Shown here: positions 11,151 through 20,271 of the stretch, piece by piece
Numbering within the stretch: the stretch's first letter is position 1
Layout of the letters: each line of letters begins with the position of its first letter
Assembly (NCBI RefSeq): GCF_900112675.1
Contig: NZ_FOMQ01000003.1
Span: 388,507-452,506, forward strand
Length of the DNA stretch: 64,000 bases
From: Paracidovorax konjaci
GTDB taxonomy: Bacteria > Pseudomonadota > Gammaproteobacteria > Burkholderiales > Burkholderiaceae_C
Reading direction: 5' to 3'
Notes under the pieces: generated by a model
Databases searched by the model: none
What the model was told of the DNA's origin: nothing
Seen by the model: only the letters and a program-made list of their open reading frames with translations
Program-made: the position numbers and the translations under genes

Positions 11151-11857
11151 ATTCGCAAGACATGTCCATCCTGCATTTGGTGCTCAATGCCAGCTGGGTG
11201 GTGCAACTCGTCATGGCGCTGCTGATCGGCGTGTCCATCGCCAGCTGGGCCGCCATCTTCCGCAAGCTGTTCGCGCTCAAGCACGTGCGTTCGCTCAACG
11301 ACGAATTCGAGCGCGAGTTCTGGTCGGGCACCAGCCTCAACGACCTGTACTCCAGTGCCGCGCAGAACGCCAAGAATGCTGGGCCCATGGAACGCATCTT
11401 CGCGAGCGGCATGCGCGAGTTCCACAAGCTGCGCGAGCGCCGCATCACCGATCCCGGCACACTGCTCGACGGCGCACGCCGCGCCATGCGCGCGAGCTTC
11501 CAGCGCGAGATGGACGTCGTGGAGTCGAGCCTCTCGTTCCTGGGTTCGGTCGCTTCCGTGAGCCCTTATGTCGGCCTGTTCGGCACCGTGTGGGGGATCA
11601 TGCATGCCTTCACCGGCTTCGCAGGCATGGAGCAGGTCACCCTTGCCACGGTGGCGCCCGGCATCGCCGAAGCGCTGGTGGCCACGGCCATCGGCCTCTT
11701 TGCCGCCATTCCTGCCGTGGTGGCCTACAACCGCTTCGCGCGCGACATCGACCGCGTGGCCATCCACCAGGAAACCTTCATCGAAGAGTTCTCCAACATC
11801 CTGCAGCGCAACCTCGGCGCGCACCCCGCGCCGGCATCGTCGGCCTCGGGCCACTGA
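11147..11857 (+). CDS. tolQ: Tol-Pal system proton channel subunit TolQ
   Basis: A 236-residue inner-membrane protein of the TolQ/ExbB/MotA family. One membrane helix is near residues 17-38 and two more lie in the second half, within SVASVSPYVGLFGTVWGIMHAF and TLATVAPGIAEALVATAIGLFAAIPAVVAYN. With TolR it forms the proton channel that energises TolA for outer-membrane constriction at division. The start overlaps ybgC and gives the standard length. Confidence 0.95.
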   Translation: MNSQDMSILHLVLNASWVVQLVMALLIGVSIASWAAIFRKLFALKHVRSLNDEFEREFWSGTSLNDLYSSAAQNAKNAGPMERIFASGMREFHKLRERRITDPGTLLDGARRAMRASFQREMDVVESSLSFLGSVASVSPYVGLFGTVWGIMHAFTGFAGMEQVTLATVAPGIAEALVATAIGLFAAIPAVVAYNRFARDIDRVAIHQETFIEEFSNILQRNLGAHPAPASSASGH

Positions 11858-11881
11858 TACGCACGCAGCAAGGAGCCTTCC

Positions 11882-12307
11882 ATGCCCACCATGGCCTCGC
11901 GCGGCGGCAGCCGCCGCCGCTCAATGAACGAGATCAACATGGTCCCCTTCATCGACGTGATGCTGGTGCTGCTCATCATCTTCATGGTGACCGCCCCCAT
12001 GCTCACCCCGAGCAGCATCGACGTGCCCACCGTCGGCAAGGGCGCCAAGCCGCCCAAGGCGTTCGGGCAGGTCATCGTGCAGAAGGACGGCAGCCTGCAG
12101 CTCAAGACCGGCGACCTCGAACGCCCGATCACGCTCAAGGAACTGGGCACCGCCGCCAAGGCCTGGCAGGCCACCCAGCCCGAAGGCACGCCGGTGCTGG
12201 TCACGGCCGACAAGGGCGTGACCTACGACAACGTGGTCAAGGCCATGGACACACTGCAGCGCGCGGGTGTGCAACGCGTGGGGCTCACCGTCAAATCCGG
12301 CGGCTGA
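11882..12307 (+). CDS. tolR: Tol-Pal system protein TolR
   Basis: A 141-residue ExbD/TolR protein. A short cytoplasmic tail (MPTMASRGGSRRRSMNEIN) precedes a single membrane helix with the conserved proton-carrying aspartate in PFIDVMLVLLIIFMV. The periplasmic domain ends with VQRVGLTVKSGG. It lies 24 bases after tolQ and works with it as the motor of the Tol-Pal system. Confidence 0.95.
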   Translation: MPTMASRGGSRRRSMNEINMVPFIDVMLVLLIIFMVTAPMLTPSSIDVPTVGKGAKPPKAFGQVIVQKDGSLQLKTGDLERPITLKELGTAAKAWQATQPEGTPVLVTADKGVTYDNVVKAMDTLQRAGVQRVGLTVKSGG

Positions 12308-12362
12308 CCGCGCTCGACGCCGTACCCGCACACCGCCCCTGGAGCCGCCCCCGCCGACCGCG

Positions 12363-13361
12363 ATGCACGCCACCAACGACCGAGACCAGTTCGCCCCCGA
12401 GCGTCCACCAGGACGCCTGCGCGCCGTCGCACTCGCCGTGCTGGTCCACGCAGCCCTCATCGGCGCCTTGACCTGGGGTGTGAACTGGAAGACCAGCGCA
12501 GACCAGCCCGCCGTGGAAGCCGAGATCTGGTCCGAACTGCCCCAGCAGGCGGCGCCCCGCGCCGTGGCGCCGCCTCCTCCGCCCGAGCCGGTGCCCACGC
12601 CCGCTCCGCCGCCCCCGGCTCCCGCACCTCCACCGCCACCTCCGCCGCCTCCGAAGGCCGATCCCCAGCCGCGCGAGGCGGACATCGCCATCGAACGCGA
12701 GAAAAAGCGCGCCGAACAGGAAAAGAAGGAGCGCCAGCTCCAGGCCGAACGCGACAAGCGTGAGCGCGAGCGCAAGGAACAGGCCGAGCAGGAGCGCAAG
12801 GAGCGCCAGCAAAAGGACAGGGAACAGCGCGAGAAGGAACAGCAACGCGAGAAAGACCGCCGCGAGCAGCAGGAAAAACTGGAAAAGCAGCAGGCGGAAA
12901 AGGACCGGCAGGAACAAGCCCAGAAGAAGCAGGCGGAAGACAAGCGCAAGGCCGAGGAGAAGCGCAAGGCCGAAGCAGCGGACGCCAAGCGCGCAGAGGC
13001 CTTGCGGCAGGAGAACATCCGCCGCATGCAGGGCCTTGCCGGGGCCACGGGCGGGGAAACGGCCACGGGCAATGCCCAGCGCAGCTCCGGCCCGTCGGGC
13101 AGCTATGGCGGCAAGGTCGCGGCCAAGGTGCGACCGAACATCGTGTATCCGGATGCCATCTCGGACAATGCGCGCACCGAAGTGGAAGTACGGGCCGCGC
13201 CCGACGGCACCATCGTCGGCACGCGCATCACCAAGTCCAGCGGCAACAAGGCCTGGGACGACGCGGTACTGAAGGCGCTGGAGAAAACCGAAACCCTGCC
13301 CCGCGACGTGGACGGGCGCGTGCCATCGTCGCTGGTGATCGGCTTCCGGCCCAGGGATTGA
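12363..13361 (+). CDS. tolA: Cell envelope integrity protein TolA
   Basis: A 332-residue TolA. Residues 20-40 are a membrane anchor, followed by a proline-rich segment ([20 protein letters not shown]), then a long Lys/Glu/Gln-rich helical coiled-coil region from about 105 to 220. The C-terminal TonB-like domain includes NIVYPDAISDNARTEVEVRAAPDG. It spans the periplasm and links TolQR to Pal in the outer membrane. The proline-rich and charged regions are low complexity at DNA level. tolB and pal, which often follow, are not present; the next thing downstream is a strong terminator. Confidence 0.94.
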   Translation: MHATNDRDQFAPERPPGRLRAVALAVLVHAALIGALTWGVNWKTSADQPAVEAEIWSELPQQAAPRAVAPPPPPEPVPTPAPPPPAPAPPPPPPPPPKADPQPREADIAIEREKKRAEQEKKERQLQAERDKRERERKEQAEQERKERQQKDREQREKEQQREKDRREQQEKLEKQQAEKDRQEQAQKKQAEDKRKAEEKRKAEAADAKRAEALRQENIRRMQGLAGATGGETATGNAQRSSGPSGSYGGKVAAKVRPNIVYPDAISDNARTEVEVRAAPDGTIVGTRITKSSGNKAWDDAVLKALEKTETLPRDVDGRVPSSLVIGFRPRD

Positions 13362-13557
13362 TGGCGTGCGATAGGCCGGGCTGCTGGCGTGTGCCACGGC
13401 CCGCCCGTTGCGGCGCTGTCGGCGGTGGTGCCGATAACTCCGCCAGGATCAGGGTTCGGGAGCGCCGACAATGCACCCGCGCCCGTGCCTGATTTGCGGC
13501 CAGAGACCGCGGTGCGTACGGCGGGCACCGTGGCCTTGCCGACCTGCCCTCCAATGC

Positions 13558-13595
13558 AATGCAAAAGGCCACGTTTTCACGTGGCCTTTTGCATT
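13558..13595. terminator. Perfect bidirectional terminator after tolA
   Basis: A 16-base perfect inverted repeat (AATGCAAAAGGCCACG / CGTGGCCTTTTGCATT) around a TTTTCA loop. It has A-rich and T-rich flanks in both directions, so it can serve tolA on the plus strand and the convergent MHS transporter gene on the minus strand. Confidence 0.85.
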
Positions 13596-13636
13596 ATTCA
13601 ACCAAGGTGAGCGCCACCGCATGTGGCGCGATCCAT

Positions 13637-14974
13637 TCATTCATCGGCGCGCTGGCGCTCGATCATGCGGTTGATGCGCAGGGCGCCCAAGGTGCAGACC
13701 ACACCCGAGAGCAGGTAGATGCACACGGCCACCAGCCCGAAGCGGGCCGACAGCCCCAGAGCCACCAGCGGCGCGAAGGCGGCACCCACCAGCCATGCCA
13801 GATCGGTCGACAGCGCGGCCCCGGTGTAGCGATAGCGCGGCGAGAAATTGGCCGTGACCGTGCCCGAGGCCTGGCCGTACGACAAGCCCAGCAGAACGAA
13901 GCCCACCAGGATGAAGATGTTGTTGCCCACCGTGCCGCTGCTGAGCAACCAGGGCGTCACGAGGCTGAACACGCCGATCAGGCATGCCATGGTGCCGAGC
14001 GTGTTGCGCCGGCCCACCCGGTCGGCCAGGCGGCCGGATACCACGATGGCGACCGCCGCACAGAAGGCGCCCGCGATCTGTACACCCAGCACGTGGATGA
14101 TGGACTGCTCGGAATACATCGAGATCCACGACAGCGGGAACACCGTCACCACATGGAAGAGCGCGAAGCTGGCCAGCGCGGCGAACGCGCCCAGCACCAC
14201 GTTGCGGCCTTCGTTGCGCATCAGGCGCACGGCGCCCACCGGCTCCAGTTCACGCTGCTGCAGCAGCTCGGTGTACGACTGCCCCACGATGAGACGGAGC
14301 CGGGCGAACAGGGCCACGACGTTGATGGCGAACGCCACGAAGAACGGGTAGCGCCAGCCCCAGTCGAGGAACTCGCGCACCGTGAGGTTGCTGTAGAGGT
14401 AGGCGAACAGGCTCGCGGCCAGCGCGAACCCGACCGGGGCGCCCAGCTGGCCGATCATCGCGTACCAGCCCCGGCGCTCGCGCGGGGCCGACATCGCCAG
14501 CAGGGATGGAAGGCCATCCCACGACCCCCCCAGGGCCAGCCCCTGCCCCAGCCGCAGCACGATCAGGGCAGCGATGGCCAAGTTGCCGGCGCTGTCGTAG
14601 CTCGGCAGGAACGCCATACCCGCCGTGGAGCCCCCCAGCAGGAAGAGCGACAGCGTCAGCTTGGTACCCCGGCCCCACCGGCGCTGCACGGCCATCGAAA
14701 TGGCGGTGCCGATCGGGCGGGCGACGAACGCCACCGCGAAGATGGCGAAGGCCATCAGGGTGCCATCCAGCCGGGACAGGAAAGGGAACAGGAAAGACGG
14801 GAACACCAGCACGCAGGCGATCCCGAAGACGAAGAAGTCGAAATACTCGGATGACCGGCCGATGATCACGCCCACGGCGATTTCGCTCGGGGTGGCCTCT
14901 TCATGGGTGTCCGCATGGGACAGCGATTCCTCGTGATGGAAACTCCCGGAGGGATAGGTGGCGGAACCTGCCAT
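13637..14974 (-). CDS. MFS transporter of the metabolite:H+ symporter (MHS) family
   Basis: A 445-residue, twelve-helix major facilitator. Early residues EIAVGVIIGRSSEYFDFFVFGIA match the first helix pattern of MHS transporters such as those for citrate, proline/betaine or shikimate. The loop-2/3 signature follows in FVARPIGTAI. A second-half signature is GRLADRVGRRNTL near residue 310. The 35-residue N-terminal tail is polar. The substrate is unknown. It is convergent with tolA and divergent from cyoA across a 275-base promoter region. Confidence 0.86.
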   Translation of the reverse strand: MAGSATYPSGSFHHEESLSHADTHEEATPSEIAVGVIIGRSSEYFDFFVFGIACVLVFPSFLFPFLSRLDGTLMAFAIFAVAFVARPIGTAISMAVQRRWGRGTKLTLSLFLLGGSTAGMAFLPSYDSAGNLAIAALIVLRLGQGLALGGSWDGLPSLLAMSAPRERRGWYAMIGQLGAPVGFALAASLFAYLYSNLTVREFLDWGWRYPFFVAFAINVVALFARLRLIVGQSYTELLQQRELEPVGAVRLMRNEGRNVVLGAFAALASFALFHVVTVFPLSWISMYSEQSIIHVLGVQIAGAFCAAVAIVVSGRLADRVGRRNTLGTMACLIGVFSLVTPWLLSSGTVGNNIFILVGFVLLGLSYGQASGTVTANFSPRYRYTGAALSTDLAWLVGAAFAPLVALGLSARFGLVAVCIYLLSGVVCTLGALRINRMIERQRADE

Positions 14975-15147
14975 ATGAACACTCCTCGATGCATGCTGAA
15001 CACGACCCAGTTCTACACCCCGTGCATGGCACCGGCAAGGCGACTTTCCCCCTAGAGAGGGTCGGATAAACCCTTACACGGCCACGGGTTTTGCGCTCAT
15101 CGGCCTGCAGCCCGCGCCAGCACGTGCGGCATGCCCTCGCTTTGACC

Positions 15148-15164
15148 TTGGACAAAATGTCCAA
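15148..15164. promoter_or_regulatory. Palindromic operator candidate upstream of cyoA
   Basis: TTGGACA-AAA-TGTCCAA, a perfect 7-base inverted repeat with a three-base centre, 86 bases before the cyoA start and in the divergent region shared with the MHS gene. It looks like a dimeric regulator site; the regulator is not known. Confidence 0.4.
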
Positions 15165-15184
15165 TCGACATGGCGCTCGCAGGT

Positions 15185-15208
15185 ATTACATTTGGCCGGT
15201 TCTGTAAT
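15185..15208. promoter_or_regulatory. Second inverted repeat upstream of cyoA
   Basis: ATTACA-N12-TGTAAT, spanning an area within 65 bases of the cyoA start, where the core promoter should lie. It could be a binding site for a regulator of the terminal oxidase operon. The short arms make a chance match possible. Confidence 0.3.
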
Positions 15209-15249
15209 CCGCGTTTATCCCTAAACGCGCTTCTGTTACGCCCCCAAGC

Positions 15250-16296
15250 ATGCTGAAAATCAAGAAACTCCGCGGGCCCGCGTGGCTCGGTGCGGCTGCC
15301 TTGGCAGCCAGTCTGACTGGCTGCAGCAAGGCCGTCGTCCTCAATCCGGCAGGAGACGTCGCTGCGCAGCAAGGCCAGTTGGTCGTCACCGCCACGCTGC
15401 TGATGCTGATCATCATCGTTCCGGTGATCCTGCTCACGTTCTTCTTCGCCTGGAAATACCGCCAGTCGAACACCGAGGCCGAATACGACCCCGACTGGCA
15501 CCACTCCACCACGCTGGAGCTGGTGATCTGGACCGTGCCGCTGATGATCATCATCGCGCTGGGCGCCCTGACCTGGATCAGCACCCACAAGCTGGACCCC
15601 TACCGCCCGCTGGACCGCATCGACGCCAGCCGCCCGCTGCCCGCCAGCGTGAAGCCGCTGGAAATCCAGGTGGTGGCGATGGACTGGAAGTGGGCCTTCT
15701 TCTACCCGGAACAAGGCATCGCGACGGTGAACGAGGTGGCCGCCCCGGTGGACCGCCCCATCGTCTTCAAGCTCACGTCCACCTCCACGATGAACGCGTT
15801 CTACGTGCCCGACCTCGCCGGCATGATCTACACCATGCCCGGCATGCAGACCGAGCTGAACGCCATCATCAACAAGGCCGGCGTGTTCCACGGCTTCTCG
15901 TCGCACTACAGCGGTCCGGGCTTCTCGGGCATGACCTTCAAGTTCCACGGCCTGAGCGACGCCGACTTCGACAAGTGGCTCGCCGACGTGAAGGGCTCCG
16001 GCAAGGCTCTGGACAGCAAGACCTACCTCGCACTCGCCAAGCCCAGCGAGCGCCACCCCGTGGAGCGCTTCGCGTCCGTGGAGGACGGCCTCTACGACAA
16101 GGTGCTGAACCGCTGCGTGGAAGACGGCAAGATGTGCATGCACCACATGATGGCCATCGACGCCAACGGCGGCGAAGCCTATGCCCGGGCGAACGGCCTG
16201 AATCTGCCCCAGGACGTCTGCACGGCCGAGAACTCGGCCCGCGTGATCGCCTCCCTGGAAACGCGCGACGCACCCCGCGCCACCACCCCGCAATGA
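15250..16296 (+). CDS. cyoA: Cytochrome bo3 ubiquinol oxidase subunit II
   Basis: A 348-residue lipoprotein subunit. The signal peptide ends in a lipobox with Cys25 (SLTGC). Two membrane helices follow (about 45-68 and 88-110), then a periplasmic cupredoxin domain including MDWKWAFFYPEQGIATVNE and HGFSSHYSGPGFSGMTF. The CuA-binding cysteines of cytochrome c oxidases are absent, so it is the quinol-oxidase type. It opens the cyoABCD operon, whose product reduces oxygen with ubiquinol and pumps protons. Confidence 0.95.
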   Translation: MLKIKKLRGPAWLGAAALAASLTGCSKAVVLNPAGDVAAQQGQLVVTATLLMLIIIVPVILLTFFFAWKYRQSNTEAEYDPDWHHSTTLELVIWTVPLMIIIALGALTWISTHKLDPYRPLDRIDASRPLPASVKPLEIQVVAMDWKWAFFYPEQGIATVNEVAAPVDRPIVFKLTSTSTMNAFYVPDLAGMIYTMPGMQTELNAIINKAGVFHGFSSHYSGPGFSGMTFKFHGLSDADFDKWLADVKGSGKALDSKTYLALAKPSERHPVERFASVEDGLYDKVLNRCVEDGKMCMHHMMAIDANGGEAYARANGLNLPQDVCTAENSARVIASLETRDAPRATTPQ

Positions 16297-16353
16297 CCCT
16301 GTCGGGCCGCACGCGCGCATAGCGGCGGCGGCCCCTTTCCGAAGAGACTCGAT

Positions 16354-18354
16354 ATGTCCGAACCAACTTCTGCGTCTCACTGGGCCCTGGGACGGCTCAC
16401 CTGGGATTCCGTACCGATGGCGCACGAGCCCATCGTGCTGTGGACCTTCATCGCCGTGGCACTGGGCGGCATCGCCGTGATGGCCGCCATCGCGCGTTTC
16501 CGCCTGTTCGGCCCGCTGTGGCGCGACTGGATCTGCAGCATCGACCACAAGAAGATCGGGATCATGTACATGATCCTGGGCCTGGTCATGCTGCTGCGCG
16601 GCTTCGCCGACGCCGTCATGATGCGCCTGCAGCAGGCCGTCGCCTTCGGCGACAACGTCGGCTACCTCCCGCCGCACCACTACGACCAGATCTTCACGGC
16701 CCACGGCGTGATCATGATCTTCTTCGTGGCGATGCCGCTGGTCACGGGCCTCATGAACTACCTCGTGCCGCTGCAGATCGGTGCGCGCGACGTGTCGTTC
16801 CCGTTCCTGAACAACTTCAGCTTCTGGATGACCACCGCCGGGGCCATCCTCGTGATGGTGTCGCTGTTCCTGGGCGAGTTCTCCACGTCCGGCTGGCTGG
16901 CGCTCTCCAACCTGGGGGCGCAGAACCCGGGGGTGGGGCTGGATTACTACATCTGGGCACTGCAGATCGCGGGGGTCGGGACGACGCTGTCGGGCATCAA
17001 CCTGATCGTCACCATCATCAAGATGCGCGCACCCGGCATGAACCTGATGAAGATGCCGATCTTCACCTGGACCTCGCTGTGCACCAACGCGCTGATCGTG
17101 GCGTCGTTCCCCGTGCTGACGGCTGCGCTGGTCCTGATGTCGCTCGACCGCTATGCCGGCACCAACTTCTTCACGAACGACCTGGGCGGCAACCCCATGC
17201 TGTACGTGAACCTGATCTGGATCTGGGGCCACCCCGAGGTCTACATCCTGGTGCTGCCCGCCTTCGGCATCTTCTCCGAAGTCGTGGCCACGTTCTGCCG
17301 CAAGCGCCTGTTCGGCTACACCTCCATGGTGTACGCCACGGTGGTGATCACCATCCTGTCGTACCTCGTGTGGCTGCACCACTTCTTCACGATGGGCTCC
17401 GGCGCGAGCGTGAACACCTTCTTCGGCATCACGACGATGATCATCTCGATCCCGACGGGCGCGAAGATCTTCAACTGGCTGTTCACCATGTACAAGGGCC
17501 GCATCCGCTTCGAGCTGCCCATGATGTGGACGGTGGCGTTCATGGTCACGTTCGCCATCGGCGGCATGACCGGCGTGCTGCTGGCCGTGCCCCCGGCCGA
17601 CTTCGTGCTGCACAACAGCCTGTTCCTGATCGCCCACTTCCACAACGTGATCATCGGCGGCGTGCTGTTCGGCCTGTTCGCCGGCATCAACTACTGGTAT
17701 CCCAAGGCGTTCGGCTACAAGCTCGACCGCACCTGGGGCCTGCGTTCCTTCTGGCTGTGGGTCATCGGCTTCTGGGTCGCCTTCGCACCGCTGTACGTGC
17801 TGGGCCTGCTGGGCGTGACGCGCCGCGTGAACCACTTCGAAGACCCGTCCCTGCAGATCTGGTTCGTGATCGCCGCCATCGGCGCGGGCATCATCGCCCT
17901 GGGCATCGCCTGCTTCCTGATCCAGATCGCCGTGAGCTATCTCAAGCGCGACCAGCTGCGCGACTTCACGGGCGACCCATGGGATGCGCGCACCCTGGAA
18001 TGGGCCACCTCTTCGCCCCCGCCCCAGTACAACTTCGCGTTCACGCCCGTCGTGCACGAGATCGACGCCTGGTGGGACATGAAGAAGCACGGCTACCAGC
18101 GTCCGCTGACGGGCTTCAAGCCCATCCACATGCCGTCCAACACCGGCGCGGGCGCAGTGATCTCCGCCTTCTCCCTGGTCCTGGGCTTCGCGCTGATCTG
18201 GCACATGTGGCTGCTCGCGGGAGTGTCGTTCGCCGGCATCGTGCTGGCCGCGATCATCCACACGTTCAACTACAAGCGCGACTTCTACATTCCGGCCGAT
18301 GAAGTCATCAAGACCGAAGAAGCCCGCACACTCTATATCGCACGCCATGTCTGA
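16354..18354 (+). CDS. cyoB: Cytochrome bo3 ubiquinol oxidase subunit I
   Basis: A 666-residue heme-copper oxidase catalytic subunit. Visible sites: the quinone-site residues in [12 protein letters not shown] and [13 protein letters not shown], heme ligands in the latter and in HFHNVIIGG, the CuB ligand and cross-linked tyrosine in [12 protein letters not shown], and the histidine pair in WLHHFFTMG. About fifteen membrane helices are expected. Its last eight bases overlap the start of cyoC. A large antisense open frame across it is a composition artefact. Confidence 0.97.
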   Translation: MSEPTSASHWALGRLTWDSVPMAHEPIVLWTFIAVALGGIAVMAAIARFRLFGPLWRDWICSIDHKKIGIMYMILGLVMLLRGFADAVMMRLQQAVAFGDNVGYLPPHHYDQIFTAHGVIMIFFVAMPLVTGLMNYLVPLQIGARDVSFPFLNNFSFWMTTAGAILVMVSLFLGEFSTSGWLALSNLGAQNPGVGLDYYIWALQIAGVGTTLSGINLIVTIIKMRAPGMNLMKMPIFTWTSLCTNALIVASFPVLTAALVLMSLDRYAGTNFFTNDLGGNPMLYVNLIWIWGHPEVYILVLPAFGIFSEVVATFCRKRLFGYTSMVYATVVITILSYLVWLHHFFTMGSGASVNTFFGITTMIISIPTGAKIFNWLFTMYKGRIRFELPMMWTVAFMVTFAIGGMTGVLLAVPPADFVLHNSLFLIAHFHNVIIGGVLFGLFAGINYWYPKAFGYKLDRTWGLRSFWLWVIGFWVAFAPLYVLGLLGVTRRVNHFEDPSLQIWFVIAAIGAGIIALGIACFLIQIAVSYLKRDQLRDFTGDPWDARTLEWATSSPPPQYNFAFTPVVHEIDAWWDMKKHGYQRPLTGFKPIHMPSNTGAGAVISAFSLVLGFALIWHMWLLAGVSFAGIVLAAIIHTFNYKRDFYIPADEVIKTEEARTLYIARHV

Positions 18355-18979
18355 GATCCGTTACCAAGCAGGCGCCGCGGGCGCCCTGGCCGCCCGCGAT
18401 TTCCACCTCGCCGAGGAGCCCCATCCAGAGAACGGCACCGCGCTGGGCTTCTGGCTCTACCTGATGAGCGACTGCCTCATCTTCGCGGCCCTCTTCGCCA
18501 CCTACGGTGTGCTGGGCCGCAGCTATGCGGCCGGCCCCACGGGCGCGCAGCTGTTCGACCTGACGCTGGTGGCGATCAACACCGCCTTCCTGCTGCTGTC
18601 GTCGATCACCTTCGGCTTTGCCATGCTGCAGAAGCAAAAGGGCAATGTGCGCGGCACGCTGGTGTGGCTGGCGGTCACGGGTCTCTTCGGCCTGTGCTTC
18701 CTCGGCCTGGAACTCTATGAGTTCTCGCACCTGCTGCACGAAGGCGCCGGCCCGCAGCGCAGCGCCTTCCTGTCCGCTTTCTTCACGCTGGTGGGCACCC
18801 ACGGCCTGCACGTCACCTTCGGCCTGATCTGGCTGGTGGTGCTGATGATCCAGATCGGCAAGCACGGCCTGATCCCCGAGAACAACCGCCGCCTGATGTG
18901 CCTGTCGATGTTCTGGCACTTTTTGGACGTGGTCTGGATCGGCGTCTTCACCTTTGTGTACCTGATGGGAGTGCTGTAA
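18347..18979 (+). CDS. cyoC: Cytochrome bo3 ubiquinol oxidase subunit III
   Basis: A 210-residue subunit with five membrane helices, including [24 protein letters not shown] and [21 protein letters not shown]. The start ATG at 18347 lies inside the end of cyoB, consistent with translational coupling. It stabilises subunit I in the inner membrane. Confidence 0.95.
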   Translation: MSEIRYQAGAAGALAARDFHLAEEPHPENGTALGFWLYLMSDCLIFAALFATYGVLGRSYAAGPTGAQLFDLTLVAINTAFLLLSSITFGFAMLQKQKGNVRGTLVWLAVTGLFGLCFLGLELYEFSHLLHEGAGPQRSAFLSAFFTLVGTHGLHVTFGLIWLVVLMIQIGKHGLIPENNRRLMCLSMFWHFLDVVWIGVFTFVYLMGVL

Positions 18980-18981
18980 AC

Positions 18982-19398
18982 ATGAGCGCACAGAATTCAC
19001 ACGCACACGCAGGCCACGACCATCATCACCACGATGAGGGCCCGCACAGCACGTTCTCCGGCTACATGATCGGTTTCGTGCTGTCGATCATCCTGACCGC
19101 CATTCCGTTCTGGCTCGTGATGGCCAAGGTGATCTCCGACCGCAACACCGCCATCCTGGTGCTCGGCGGCTTCGCCGTGGTCCAGATCCTGGTGCACATG
19201 GTGTATTTCCTGCACATGAACGGCAAGGTCGAAGGTGGCTGGACCATGCTGTCCACGATCTTCACCGTGGTCTTCGTGGCGATCGCCATCGCCGGCACGC
19301 TGTGGGTCATGTTCCACATGAACACCAACATGATGCCCGAGCACACCATGCCCGCATCCACAGCCCCGCTGCCACCGCCGGTGAACAACGCGCCCTGA
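18982..19398 (+). CDS. cyoD: Cytochrome bo3 ubiquinol oxidase subunit IV
   Basis: A 138-residue small subunit with three membrane helices. The N-terminus is histidine-rich (HAHAGHDHHHHDEGPH), longer and richer in His than I would expect and possibly metal-binding. The helices include GFVLSIILTAIPFWLVM and VQILVHMVYFLHMNG. It starts two bases after cyoC and completes cyoABCD. No cyoE (heme O synthase) follows; a SURF1 gene takes that place. Confidence 0.93.
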   Translation: MSAQNSHAHAGHDHHHHDEGPHSTFSGYMIGFVLSIILTAIPFWLVMAKVISDRNTAILVLGGFAVVQILVHMVYFLHMNGKVEGGWTMLSTIFTVVFVAIAIAGTLWVMFHMNTNMMPEHTMPASTAPLPPPVNNAP

Positions 19399-19404
19399 CG
19401 CGCC

Positions 19405-20271
19405 GTGGCGGACCGCAGACCGGACGCCGGCCCCCGCCGGCGCTCCCCCCTCCTGAAGGCGATGCTCATCCTGGTGGGCATCGCCTTGTTCTTGGGCTTT
19501 CTGGCATTGGGCACCTGGCAGGTGCAGCGCCGGGCCTGGAAGCTCGCGCTGATCGAGCGCGTGGACCAGCGCGTGCACAGTGCTCCCGTGCCGATTCCCG
19601 GGCCTGCCGAATGGCCGCGGGTCGATGCCGCGGGCTATGAATACCTGCCCGTCACGGCCACCGGCCGCTGGCTCGGAGACAAGACCGTGCTCGCCCAGGC
19701 CACCACCGAACTGGGTGCCGGCTTCTGGGTGATGACGCCGCTGCAGCAGCCGGACGGCACGCAGGTGCTGGTCAACCGCGGCTTCGTGCCGCAGGAGCAG
19801 CGGGCCCGCTGGCTGCCCGGTGCAGCGGCCGACGCAGATACCGCTGCGGCCCAGGCCGCCAGCACGGCCACGTCCGTCACCGTGCAGGGCCTGCTGCGCC
19901 TCAGCGAGCCGCGCGGTGGCTTCCTGCGGACCAACGACCCTGCGCAGCAGCGCTGGTATTCGCGCGATGTCGCGGCCATCGCCGCGGACCGGCAACTCGC
20001 GCAGGCCGCCCCATTCTTCATCGATGCCGGGCTGCCCGATCCTCGGACATCGGCGGCAGCGATGGCAGCCGTGCCCACCGGCGCGCAGGCGTGGCCCCGC
20101 GCCGGCATGACGGTGATCCGCTTCCCCAACAGCCATCTCGTGTATGCGTTGACCTGGTACGGTCTCGCGTTGATGGTTGCCGCCGCGGGCTGGTATGTGG
20201 CACGCTACGAGTTTCGCCTGCGCGCCGCCGACCGTGCCCTCTCCCGCTCCACGCCACAGCCTCCGCGCTGA
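19405..20271 (+). CDS. SURF1 family oxidase assembly protein
   Basis: A 288-residue SURF1-like membrane protein: one helix near residues 18-38 containing LGTWQVQRRAWKLALI, a periplasmic domain with the paired WVMTPLQQPDGTQVLVNRGFVP segment, and a C-terminal helix near 250-270 in LVYALTWYGLALMVAAAGWYV. SURF1 proteins help insert heme a or related heme into subunit I of heme-copper oxidases. It starts with GTG, six bases after cyoD, so it belongs to the cyo transcript and probably assists this quinol oxidase. Confidence 0.9.
   Translation: MADRRPDAGPRRRSPLLKAMLILVGIALFLGFLALGTWQVQRRAWKLALIERVDQRVHSAPVPIPGPAEWPRVDAAGYEYLPVTATGRWLGDKTVLAQATTELGAGFWVMTPLQQPDGTQVLVNRGFVPQEQRARWLPGAAADADTAAAQAASTATSVTVQGLLRLSEPRGGFLRTNDPAQQRWYSRDVAAIAADRQLAQAAPFFIDAGLPDPRTSAAAMAAVPTGAQAWPRAGMTVIRFPNSHLVYALTWYGLALMVAAAGWYVARYEFRLRAADRALSRSTPQPPR

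Noticed and set aside
12590..13000. Repetitive DNA within tolA as a possible repeat array
   Set aside because: It encodes the expected proline-rich and Lys/Glu-rich coiled-coil regions of TolA, so it is explained by the protein.
15097..18348. A 1083-codon open frame antisense to cyoAB
   Set aside because: It mirrors strongly conserved cyoA and cyoB, is rich in His/Gln/Arg/Asp without any domain, and is the usual antisense product of GC-rich coding DNA.
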